A stretch of 64,000 bases of DNA from Pleurodeles waltl (Eukaryota > Chordata > Amphibia > Caudata > Salamandridae): the NCBI RefSeq assembly GCF_031143425.1, contig NW_027150024.1, forward strand, positions 86,001 through 150,000, in the 5' to 3' direction. The first letter of the stretch is position 1. Each line of letters opens with the position of its first letter. Shown here piece after piece: positions 49,416 through 61,289 of the stretch. The notes under the pieces are model-generated. The model was not told where the DNA came from, did not search any database, and saw only the letters and a list, made by a program, of their open reading frames with translations. The position numbers and the translations under genes are program-made.

Positions 49416-52400
49416 GGTTTGCAAAGGATTCTGGGTAACAGAACCTGGTCTGAGCCCCGCAAGTCACCCCATCTTGGATTCCCCTAGGTCTCTAGTTTTC
49501 AAAAATGCACAGGTTTGGTAGGTTTCCCTAGGTGCCGGCTGAGCTAGAGGCAAAAATCTACAGGTAGGCACATGGCAAAAAACACCTCTGTTTTCTTTCA
49601 AAATATTTGATGTGTCCACGTTGCGTTTTGGGGCATTTCCTGTCACGGGCGCTAGGCCTACCCACACAAGTGAGATATCATTTTTATCGGGAGACTTGGG
49701 GGGACGCTGGGTGGAAGGAAATTTGTGGCTCCTCTCAGATTCCAGAACTTTCTGTCACCGAAATGAGAGGAAAACTTGTTTTTTTAGCCACTTTTTGAGG
49801 TTTGCAAATGATTCTGGGTAACAGAACCTGGTCAGAGCCCCGCAAGTCACCCCATCTTGGATTCCCCTAGGTCTCTAGTTTTCAAAAATGCACAGGTATG
49901 GTAGGTTTCCCTAGGTGGCGGCTGAGCTAGAGGCCAAAATCTACAGGTAGGCACTTTGCAAAAAACACCTCTGTTTTCTTTCAAAATATTTGATGTGTCC
50001 ACGTTGCGTTTTGGGGCATTTCCTGTCGCGGGCGCTAGGCCTACCCACACAAGTGAGGTATCATTTTTATCGTGAGACTTGGGGGGACGCTAGGTGGAAG
50101 GAAATTTGTGGCTCCTCTCAGAATCCAGAACTTTCTGTCACCGAAATGTGAGGAAAACTTGTTTTTTTAGCCACTTTTTGAGGTTTGCAAAGGATTCTGG
50201 GTAACAGAACCTGGTCAGAGCCCCGCAAGTCACCCCATCTTGGATTCCCCTAGGTCTCTAGTTTTAAAAAATGCACAGGTTTGGTAGGTTTCCCTAGGTG
50301 CCGGCTGAGCTAGAGGCCAAAATCTACAGGTAGGCACTTTGCAAAAAACACCTCTGTTTTCTTTCCAAAAATTTGATGTGTCCACGTTGCGTTTTGGGGC
50401 ATTTCCTGTTGCGGGCGCTAGGCCTACCCACACAAGTGAGGTATCATTTTTATCGGGAGACTTGGGGGGATGCTGGGTGGAAGGAAATTTGTGGCTCCTC
50501 TCAGATTCCCGAACTTTCTGTCACCGAAATGTGAGGAAAACCTGTTTTTTTTGCCACTTTTTGAGGTTTGCAAAGGATTCTGGGTAACAGAACCTGGTCA
50601 GAGCCCCGCAAGTCACCCCATCTTGGATTCCCCTAGGTCTCTAGTTTTCAAAAATGCACAGGTTTGGTAGGTTTCCCTAGGTGCCGGCTGAGCTAGAGGC
50701 CAAAATGTACAGGCAGGCACTTTGCAAAAAACAGCTGTGTTTTCTGTCAAAAAATGGGATGTGTCCACGTTGTGTTTTGGGGCATTTCCTGTCGCGGGCG
50801 CTAGGCCTACCCACACAAGTGAGGTATCATTTTTATCGGGAGACTTAGGGGGACGCTGGGTGGATGGAAATTTGTGGCTCCTTTCAGATTGCAGAACTTT
50901 CTGTCACCGAAATGTGAGGAAAACTTGTTTTTATAGCCACTTTTTGAGGTTTGCAAAGGATTCTGGGTAACAGAACCTGGTCAGAGCCCCGCAAGTCACC
51001 CCATCTTGGATTACACTAGGTCTCTAGTTTTAAAAAATGCACAGGTTTGGTAGGTTTCCGCAGGTGCCAGCTGAGCTAGAGGCCAAAATCTACAGGTAGG
51101 CACTTTGCAAAAAACACCTCTGTTTTCTTTCCAAAAATTTGATGTGTCCACGTTGCGTTTTGGGGCATTTCCTGTTGCGGGCGCTAGGCCTACCCACACA
51201 ATTGAGGTATCATTTTTATCGGGAGACTTGGGGGGATGCTGGGTGGAAGGAAATTTGTGGCTCCTCTCAGATTCCAGAACTTTCTGTCACCGAAATGTGA
51301 GGAAAACCTGTTTTTTTTGCCACTTTTTGAGGTTTGCAAAGGATTCTGGGTAACAGAACCTGGTCAGAGCCCCGCAAGTCACCCCATCTTGGAATCCCCT
51401 TGGTCTCTAGTTTTCAAAAATGCACAGGTTTGGTAGGTTTCCCTAGGTGCCGGCTGAGCTAGAGGCCAAAATGTACAGGCAGGCACTTTGTAAAAAACAG
51501 CTGTGTTTTCTGTCAAAAAATGGGATGTGTCCACGTTGTGTTTTGGGGCATTTCCTGTTGCGGGCGCTAGGCCTACCCACACAAGTGAGGTATCATTTTT
51601 ATCGGGAGACTTGGGGGGACGCTGGGTGGAAGGAAATTTGTGGCTCCTCTCAGATTCCAGAACTTTCTGTCACCGAAATGTGAGTAAAACTTGTTTTTTT
51701 AGCCACTTTTTGAGGTTTGCAAAATATTCTGGGTAACAGAACCTGGTCAGAGCCCCGCAAGTCACCCCATCTTGGATTCCCCTAGGTCTCTAGTTTTAAA
51801 AAATGCACAGGTTTGGTAGGTTTCCCTAGGTGCCGGCTGAGCTAGAGGCCAAAATCTACAGGTAGGCACTTTGCAAAAAACACCTCTGTTTTCTTTCCAA
51901 AAATTTGATGTGTCCACGTTGCGTTTTGGGGCATTTCCTGTTGCGGGCGCTAGGCCTACCCACACAAGTGAGGAATCATTTTTATCGGGAGACTTGGGGG
52001 GATGCTGGGAGGAAGGAAATTTGTGGCTCCTCTCAGATTCCAGAACTTTCTGTCACCGAAATGTGAGGAAAACCTGTTTTTTTTGCCACTTTTTGAGGTT
52101 TGCAAAGGATTCTGGGTAACAGAACCTGGTCAGAGCCCCGCAAGTCACCCCATCTTGGATTCCCCTAGGTCTCTAGTTTTCAAAAATGCACAGGTTTGGT
52201 AGGTTTCCCTAGGTGCCGGCAGAGCTAGAGGCCAAAATGTACAGGCAGGCACTTTTACAAAAAACAGCAGTGTTTTCTGTCAAAAAATGGGATGTGTCCA
52301 TGTTGTGTTTTGGAGCATTTCCTGTCGCGGGCGCTAGGCCTACCCACACAAGTGAGGTATCATTTTTATCGGGAGACTTAGGGGGACGCTGGGTGGATGG

Positions 52401-55400
52401 AAATTTGTGGCTCCTTTCAGATTCCAGAACTTTCTGTCACCGAAATGTGAGGAAAACTGGTTTTTATAGCCACTTTTTGAGGTTTGCAAAGGATTCTGGG
52501 TAACAGAACCTGGTCAGAGCCCCGCAAGTCACCCCATCTTAGATTACCCTAGGTCTCTAGTTTTAAAAAATGCACAGGTTTGGTAGGTTTCCGCAGGTGC
52601 CGGCTGAGCTAGAGGCCAAAATCTACAGGTAGGCACTTTGCAAAAAACACCTTTGTTTTCTTTCAAAATATTTGATGTGTCCACGTTGCGTTTTGGGGCA
52701 TTTCCTGTCGCGGGCGCTAGACCTACCCACACAAGTGAGGTATCATTTTTATCGGGAGACTTGGGGGGACGCTGGGTGGAAGGAAATTTGTGGCTCCTCT
52801 CAGAATCCAGAACTTTCTGTCACCGAAATGTGAGGAAAACTTGTTTTTTTAGCCACTTTTTGAGGTTTGCAAAGGATTCTGGGTAACAGAACCTGGTCAG
52901 AGCCCCTCAAGTCACCCCATCCTGGATTCCCCTTGGTCTCTAGTTTTCAAAAATGCACAGGTTTGGTAGGTTTCCCTAGGTGCCGGCTGAGCTAGAGGCC
53001 AAAATCTACAGGTAGGCACTTTGCAAAAAACACCTCTGTTTTCTTTCCAAAAATTTTATGTGTCCACGTTGCGTTTTGGGGCATTTCCTGTTGCGGGCGC
53101 TAGGCCTACCCACACAAGTGAGGTATCATTTTTATCGGGAGACTTGGGGGGATGCTGGGTGGAAGGAAATTTGTGGCTCCTCTCAGATTCCAGAACTTTC
53201 TGTCACCGAAATGTGAGGAAAACCTGTTTTTTTTGCCACTTTTTGAGGTTTGCAAAGGATTCTGGGTAACAGAACCTGGTCAGAGCCCCGCAAGTCACCC
53301 CATCTTGGATTCCCCTAGGTCTCTAGTTTTAAAAAATGCACAGGTTTGGTAAGTTTCCCTAGGTGCCGGCTGAGCTAGAGGCCAAAATGTACAGGCAGGC
53401 ACTTTGCAAAAAACAGCTGTGTTTTCTGTCAAAAAATGGGATGTGTCCACGTTGTGTTTTGGGGCATTTCCTGTCGCGGGCGCTAAGCCTACCCACACAA
53501 GTGAGGTATCATTTTTATCGGGAGACTTAGGGGGACGCTGGGTGGATGGAAATTTGTGGCTCCTTTCAGATTCCAGAACTTTCTGTCACCGAAATGTGAG
53601 GAAAACTTGTTTTTATAGCCACTTTTTGAGGTTTGCAAAGGATTCTGGGTAACAGAACGTGGTCAGAGCCCCGCAAGTCACCCCATCTTGGATTACCCTA
53701 GGTCTCTAGTTTTAAAAAATGCACAGGTTTGGTAGGTTTCCGCAGGTGCCGGCTGAGCTAGAGGCCAAAATCTACCGGTAGGCACTTTGCAAAAAACACC
53801 TCTGTTTTCTTTCAAAATATTTGATGTGTCCACGTTGCGTTTTGGGGCATTTCCTGTCGCGGGCGCTAGACCTACCCACACAAGTGAGGTATCATTTTTA
53901 TCGGGAGACTTGGGGGGACACTGGGTGGAAGGAAATTTGTGGCTCCTCTCAGAACCCAGAACTTTCTGTCACCGAAATGTGAGGAAAACTTGTTTTTTTA
54001 GCCACTTTTTGAGGTTTGCAAAGAATTCTGGGTAACAGAACCTGGTCAGAGCCCCGAAGTCACCCCATCTTGGATTACCCTAGGTCTCTAGTTTTCAAAA
54101 ATGCACAGGTTTGGTAGGTTTCCCTAGGTGCCGGCTGAGCTAGAGGCCAAAATCTACAGGTAGGCACTTTGCAAAAAACACCTCTGTTTTCTTTCCAAAA
54201 ATTTGATGTGTCCACGTTGCGTTTTGGGGCATTTCCTGTCGCGGGCGCTAGGCCTACCCACACAAGTGAGGTATCATTTTTATCGGGAGACTTGGGGGGA
54301 TGCTGGGTGGAAGGAAATGTGTGGCTCCTCTCAGATTCCAGAACTTTCTGTCACCGAAATGTGAGGAAAACCTGTTTTTTTTGCCACTTTTTGAGGTTTG
54401 CAAAGGATTCTGGGTAACAGAACCTGGTCAGAGCCCCGCAAGTCACCCCATCTTGGATTCCCCTTGGTCTCTAGTTTTCAGAAATGCACAGGTTTGGTAG
54501 GTTTCCCTAGGTGCCGGCTGAGCTAGAGGCCAAAATGTACAGGCAGGCACTTTGCAAAAAACAGCTGTGTTTTCTGTCAAAAAATGGGATGTGTCCACGT
54601 TGTGTTTTGGGGCATTTCCTGTCGCGGGCGCTAGGCCTACCCACACAAGTGAGGTATCATTTTTATCGGGAGACTTGGGGGGACGCTGGGTGGAAGGAAA
54701 TTTGTGGCTCCTTTCAGATTCCAGAACTTTCTGTCACCGAAATGTGAGGAAAACTTGTTTTTATAGCCACTTTTTGAGGTTTGCAAAGGATTCTGGGTAA
54801 CAGAACCTGGTCAGAGCCCCGCAAGTCACCCCATCTTGGATTCCCCTTGGTCTCTAGTTTTCAGAAATGCACAGGTTTGGTAGGTTTCCCTAGGTGCCGG
54901 CTGAGCTAGAGGCCAAAATGTACAGGCAGGCACTTTTACAAAAAACAGCTGTGTTTTCTGTCAAAAAATGGGATGTGTCCATGTTGTGTTTTGGAGCATT
55001 TCCTGTCGCGGGCGCTAGGCCTACCCACACAAGTGAGGTATCATTTTTATCGGGAGACTTAGGGGGACGCTGGGTGGATGGAAATTTGTGGCTCCTTTCA
55101 GATTCCAGAACTTTCTGTCACCGAAATGTGAGGAAAACTGGATTTTATAGCCACTTTTTGAGGTTTGCAAAGGATTCTGGGTAACAGAACCTGGTCAGAG
55201 CCCCGCAAGTCACCCCATCTTAGATTACCCTAGGTCTCTAGTTTTAAAAAATGCACAGGTTTGGTAGGTTTCCACAGGTGCCGGCTGAGCTAGAGGCCAA
55301 AATCTACAGGTAGGCACTTTGCAAAAAACACCTTTGTTTTCTTTCAAAATATTTGATGTGTCCACGTTGCGTTTTAGGGCATTTCCTGTTGCGGGCGCTA

Positions 55401-55927
55401 GGCCTACCCACACAAGTGAGGTATCATTTTTATCGGGAGACTTGGGGGGACGCTGGGTGGAAGGAAATTTGTGGCTCCTCTCAGATTCCAGAACTTTCTG
55501 TCACCGAAATGTGAGTAAAACTTGTTTTTTTAGCCACTTTTTGAGGTTTGCAAAATATTCTGGGTAACAGAACCTGGTCAGAGCCCCGCAAGTCACCCCA
55601 TCTTGGATTCCCCTAGGTCTCTAGTTTTCAAAAATGCACAGGTTTGGTAGGTTTCCCTAGGTGCCGGCTGAGCTAGAGGCCAAAATCTACAGGTAGGCAC
55701 TTTGCAAAAAACACCTCTGTTTTCTTTCCAAAAATTTGATGTGTCCACGTTGCGTTTTGGGGCATTTCCTGTTGCGGGCGCTAGGCCTACCCACACAAGT
55801 GAGGAATCATTTTTATCGGGAGACTTGGGGGGATGCTGGGAGGAAGGAAATTTGTGGCTCCTCTCAGATTCCAGAACTTTCTGTCACCGAAATGTGAGGA
55901 AAACCTGTTTTTTTTGCCACTTTTTGA
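49416..55927. repeat. HOR unit 5: 17-mer with hybrid phase 16
   Basis: Monomers 130-146 run phases 1-15 in order. Monomer 145 (55162-55544) starts as phase 16 (cttagattaccc, cacctttg) but ends as phase 6 (cagattcc, gtgagtaaaac). Monomer 146 is accordingly phase 7 (gaggaatcat, gctgggagg), not phase 17. Phase 11 here (53247-53629) lacks the 3-bp insertion found in units 1-4. Confidence 0.86.
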
Positions 55928-57460
55928 GGTTTGCAAAGGATTCTGGGTAACAGAACCTGGTCAGAGCCCCGCAAGTCACCCCATCTTGGATTCCCCTAGG
56001 TCTCTAGTTTTCAAAAATGCACAGGTTTGGTAGGTTTCCCTAGGTGCCGGCTGAGCTAGAGGCCAAAATGTACAGGCAGGCACTTTTACAAAAAACAGCA
56101 GTGTTTTCTGTCAAAAAATGGGATGTGTCCATGTTGTGTTTTGGAGCATTTCCTGTCGCGGGCGCTAGGCCTACCCACACAAGTGAGGTATCATTTTTAT
56201 CGGGAGACTTAGGGGGACGCTGGGTGGATGGAAATTTGTGGCTCCTTTCAGATTCCAGAACTTTCTGTCACCGAAATGTGAGGAAAACTGGTTTTTATAG
56301 CCACTTTTTGAGGTTTGCAAAGGATTCTGGGTAACAGAACCTGGTCAGAGCCCCGCAAGTCACCCCATCTTAGATTACCCTAGGTCTCTAGTTTTAAAAA
56401 ATGCACAGGTTTGGTAGGTTTCCGCAGGTGCCGGCTGAGCTAGAGGCCAAAATCTACAGGTAGGCACTTTGCAAAAAACACCTTTGTTTTCTTTCAAAAT
56501 ATTTGATGTGTCCACGTTGCGTTTTGGGGCATTTCCTGTTGCGGGCGCTAGGCCTACCCACACAAGTGAGGTATCATTTTTATCGGGAGACTTGGGGGGA
56601 CGCTGGGTGGAAGGAAATTTGTGGCTCCTCTCAGATTCCAGAACTTTCTGTCACCGAAATGTGAGTAAAACTTGTTTTTTTAGCCACTTTTTGAGGTTTG
56701 CAAAATATTCTGGGTAACAGAACCTGGTCAGAGCCCCGCAAGTCACCCCATCTTGGATTCCCCTAGGTCTCTAGTTTTAAAAAATGCACAGGTTTGGTAG
56801 GTTTCCCTAGGTGCCGGCTGAGCTAGAGGCCAAAATCTACAGGTAGGCACTTTGCAAAAAACACCTCTGTTTTCTTTCCAAAAATTTGATGTGTCCACGT
56901 TGCGTTTTGGGGCATTTCCTGTTGCGGGCGCTAGGCCTACCCACACAAGTGAGGAATCATTTTTATCGGGAGACTTGGGGGGATGCTGGGAGGAAGGAAA
57001 TTTGTGGCTCCTCTCAGATTCCAGAACTTTCTGTCACCGAAATGTGAGGAAAACCTGTTTTTTTGCCACTTTTTGAGGTTTGCAAAGGATTCTGGGTAAC
57101 AGAACCTGGTCAGAGCCCCGCAAGTCACCCCATCTTGGATTCCCCTAGGTCTCTAGTTTTAAAAAATGCACAGGTTTGGTAGGTTTCCCTAGGTGCCGGC
57201 TGAGCTAGAGGCCAAAATGTACAGGCAGGCACTTTTACAAAAAACAGCAGTGTTTTCTGTCAAAAAATGGGATGTGTCCATGTTGTGTTTTGGAGCATTT
57301 CCTGTCGCGGGCGCTAGGCCTACCCACACAAGTGAGGTATCATTTTTATCGGGAGACTTAGGGGGACGCTGGGTGGATGGAAATTTGTGGGTCCTTTCAG
57401 ATTCCAGAACTTTCTGTCACCGAAATGTGAGGAAAACTGGTTTTTATAGCCACTTTTTGA
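55162..57460. repeat. Tandem duplicated trimer (16/6 hybrid, phase 7, phase 8)
   Basis: Monomers 145-147 (55162-56311) and 148-150 (56312-57460) repeat with a 1,149-1,150 bp offset. Both first monomers share the rare 16/6 join, so the hybrid formed once and was then duplicated. Small differences (tccacagg against tccgcagg, gttttaggg against gttttgggg, T8 against T7) separate the copies. Confidence 0.87.
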
Positions 57461-60400
57461 GGTTTGCAAAGGATTCTGGGTAACAGAACCTGGTCAGAGC
57501 CCCGCAAGTCACCCCATCTTAGATTACCCTAGGTCTCTAGTTTTAAAAAATGCACAGGTTTGGTAGGTTTCCGCAGGTGCCGGCTGAGCTAGAGGCCAAA
57601 ATCTACAGGTAGGCACTTTGCAAAAAACACCTTTGTTTTCTTTCAAAATATTTGATGTGTCCACGTTGCGTTTTGGGGCATTTCCTGTCGCGGGCGCTAG
57701 ACCTACCCACACAAGTGAGGTATCATTTTTATCGGGAGACTTGGGGGGACGCTGGGTGGAAGGAAATTTGTGGCTCCTCTCAGAATCCAGAACTTTCTGT
57801 CACCGAAATGTGAGGAAAACTTGTTCTTTTAGCCACTTTTTGAGGTTTGCAAAGGATTCTGGGTAACAGAACCTGGTCAGAGCCCCTCAAGTCACCCCAT
57901 CCTGGATTCCCCTTGGTCTCTAGTTTTCAAAAATGCACAGGTTTGGTAGGTTTCCCTAGGTGCCGGCTGAGCTAGAGGGCAAAATCTACAGGTAGGCACT
58001 TTGCAAAAAACACCTCTGTTTTCTTTCCAAAAATTTGATGTGTCCACGTTGCGTTTTGGGGCATTTCCTGTTGCGGGCGCTAGGCCTACCCACACAAGTG
58101 AGGTATCATTTTTATCGGGAGACTTGGGGGGATGCTGGGTGGAAGGAAATTTGTGGCTCCTCTCAGATTCCAGAACTTTCTGTCACCGAAATGTGAGGAA
58201 AACCTGTTTTTTTTGCCACTTTTTGAGGTTTGCAAAGGATTCTGGGTAACAGAACCTGGTCAGAGCCCCGCAAGTCACCCCATCTTGGATTCCCCTAGGT
58301 CTCTAGTTTTAAAAAATATACAGGTTTGGTAAGTTTCCCTAGGTGCCGGCTGAGCTAGATGCCAAAATGTACAGGCAGGCACTTTGCAAAAAACAGCTGT
58401 GTTTTCTGTCAAAAAATGGGATGTGTCCACGTTGTGTTTTGGGGCATTTCCTGTCGCGGGCGCTAAGCCTACCCACACAAGTGAGGTATCATTTTTATCG
58501 GGAGACTTAGGGGGACGCTGGGTGGATGGAAATTTGTGGCTCCTTTCAGATTCCAGAACTTTCTGTCACCGAAATGTGAGGAAAACTTGTTTTTTTAGCC
58601 ACTTTTTGAGGTTTGCAAAGGATTCTGGGTAACAGAACCTGGTCAGAGCCCCGAAGTCACCATATCTTGGATTACCCTAGGTCTCTAGTTTTCAAAAATG
58701 CACAGGTTTGGTAGGTTTCCCTAGGTGCCGGCTGAGCTAGAGGCCAAAATCTACAGGTAGGCACTTTGCAAAAAACACCTCTGTTTTCTTTCCAAAAATT
58801 TGATGTGTCCACGTTGCGTTTTGGGGCATTTCCTGTCGCGGGCGCTAGGCCTACCCACACAAGTGAGGTATCATTTTTATCGGGAGACTTGGGGGGATGC
58901 TGGGTGGAAGGAAATTTGTGGCTCCTCTCAGATTCCAGAACTTTCTGTCACCGAAATGTGAGGAAAACCTGTTTTTTTTGCCACTTTTTGAGGTTTGCAA
59001 AGGATTCTGGGTAACAGAACCTGGTCAGAGCCCCGCAAGTCACCCCATCTTGGATTCCCCTTGGTCTCTAGTTTTCAGAAATGCACAGGTTTGGTAGGTT
59101 TCCCTAGGTGCCGGCTGAGCTAGAGGCCAAAATGTACAGGCAGGCACTTTTACAAAAAACAGCTGTGTTTTCTGTCAAAAAATGGGATGTGTCCATGTTG
59201 TGTTTTGGAGCATTTCCTGCCGCGGGCGCTAGGCCTACCCACACAAGTGAGGTATCATTTTTATCGGGAGACTTAGGGGGACGCTGGGTGGATGGAAATT
59301 TGTGGCTCCTTTCAGATTCCAGAACTTTCTGTCACCGAAATGTGAGGAAAACTGGATTTTATAGCCACTTTTTGAGGTTTGCAAAGGATTCTGGGTAACA
59401 GAACCTGGTCAGAGCCCCGCAAGTCACCCCATCTTAGATTACCCTAGGTATCTAGTTTTAAAAAATGCACAGGTTTGGTAGGTTTCCGCAGGTGCCGGCT
59501 GAGCTAGAGGCCAAAATCTACAGGTAGGCACTTTGCAAAAAACACCTTTGTTTTCTTTCAAAATATTTGATGTGTCCACGTTGCGTTTTGGGGCATTTCC
59601 TGTCGCGGGCGCTAGACCTACCCACACAAGTGAGGTATCATTTTTATCGGGAGACTTGGGGGGACGCTGGGTGGAAGGAAATTTGTGGCTCCTCTCAGAA
59701 TCCAGAACTTTCTGTCACCGAAATGTGAGGAAAACTTGTTTTTTTAGCCACTTTTTGAGGTTTGCAAAGGATTCTGGGTAACAGAACCTGGTCAGAGCCC
59801 CTCAAGTCACCCCATCCTGGATTCCCCTTGGTCTCTAGGTTTCAAAAATGCACAGGTTTGGTAGGTTTCCCTAGGTGCCGGCTGAGCTAGAGGCCAAAAT
59901 CTACAGGTAGGCACTTTGCAAAAAACACCTCTGTTTTCTTTCCAAAAATTTGATGTGTCCACGTTGCGTTTTGGGGCATTTCCCGTTGCGGGCGCTAGGC
60001 CTACCCACACAAGTGAGGTATCATTTTTATCGGGAGACTTGGGGGGATGCTGGGTGGAAGGAAATTTGTGGCTCCTCTCAGATTCCAGAACTTTCTGTCA
60101 CCGAAATGTGAGGAAAACCTGTTTTTTTTGCCACTTTTTGAGGTTTGCAAAGGATTCTGGGTAACAGAACCTGGTCAGAGCCCCGCAAGTCACCCCATCT
60201 TGGATTCCCCTAGGTCTCTAGTTTTCAAAAATGCACAGGTTTGGTAAGTTTCCCTAGGTGCCGGCTGAGCTAGAGGCCAAAATGTACAGGCAGGCACTTT
60301 GCAAAAAACAGCTGTGTTTTCTGTCAAAAAATGGGATGTGTCCACGTTGTGTTTTGGGGCATTTCCTGTCGCGGGCGCTAAGCCTACCCACACAAGTGAG

Positions 60401-60907
60401 GTATCATTTTTATCGGGAGACTTAGGGGGACGCTGGGTGGAAGGAAATTTGTGGCTCCTTTCAGATTCCAGAACTTTCTGTCACCGAAATGTGAGGAAAA
60501 CTTGTTTTTATAGCCACTTTTTGAGGTTTGCAAAGGATTCTGGGTAACAGAACCTGGTCAGAGCCCCGCAAGTCACCCCATCTTGGATTACCCTAGGTCT
60601 CTAGTTTTAAAAAATGCACAGGTTTGGTAGGTTTCCGCAGGTGCCGGCTGAGCTAGAGGCCAAAATCTACAGGTAGGCACTTTGCAAAAAACACCTCTGT
60701 TTTCTTTCAAAATATTTGATGTGTCCACGTTGCGTTTTGGGGCATTTCCTGTCGCGGGCGCTAGACCTACCCACACAAGGGAGGTATCATTTTTATCGGG
60801 AGACTTGGGGGGACACTGGGTGGAAGGAAATTTGTGGCTCCTCTCAGAATCCAGAACTTTCTGTCACCGAAATATGAGGAAAACTTGTTTTTTTAGCCAC
60901 TTTTTGA
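57461..60907. repeat. Scrambled HOR end: phases 9, 10, 11/12, 13, 15, 16/9, 10, 11, 12
   Basis: Monomers 151-159. Monomer 153 (58227-58609) starts as phase 11 (ctaagcc, cctttcag) and ends as phase 12 (T7 then agcc), with the switch at about 58553-58595. Phase 14 is missing between 58610-58991 (phase 13, gaagtc) and 58992 (phase 15). Monomer 156 (59376-59758), after phase 15, carries phase-9 marks (gctagacc, ggaaattt) and leads to phase 10 (cctcaag, catcctgg). Confidence 0.8.
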
Positions 60908-61289
60908 GGTTTGCAAAGGATTCTGGGTAACAGAACCTGGTCAGAGCCCCGAAGTCACCCCATCTTGGATTACCCTAGGTCTCTAGTTTTCAAAAATGCA
61001 CAGGTTTGGTAGGTTTCCCTAGGTGCCGGCTGAGCTAGAGGCCAAAATCTACAGGTAGGCACTTTGCAAAAAACAGCTGTGTTTTCTGTCAATAAATGGG
61101 ATGTGTCCACGTTGTGTTTTGGGGCATTTCCTGTCGCGGGCGCTAGGCCTACCCACACAAGTGAGGTATCTTTTTTATCGGGAGACTTAGGGGGACGCTG
61201 GGTGGATGGAAATTTGTGGCTCCTTTCAGATTCCAGAACTTTCTGTCACCGAAATGTGAGGAAAACTTGTTTTTATGGCCACTTTTTGA
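60908..61289. repeat. Hybrid monomer 160: HOR phase 13 into flank-type C''
   Basis: It starts with the phase-13 marks ccccgaagtc and gattaccc and ends as C'' (ctgtcaataaatggga). The switch is between about 60976 and 61074. C'' is otherwise found only left of 13.1 kb, so this is where the HOR order is left. Confidence 0.85.
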
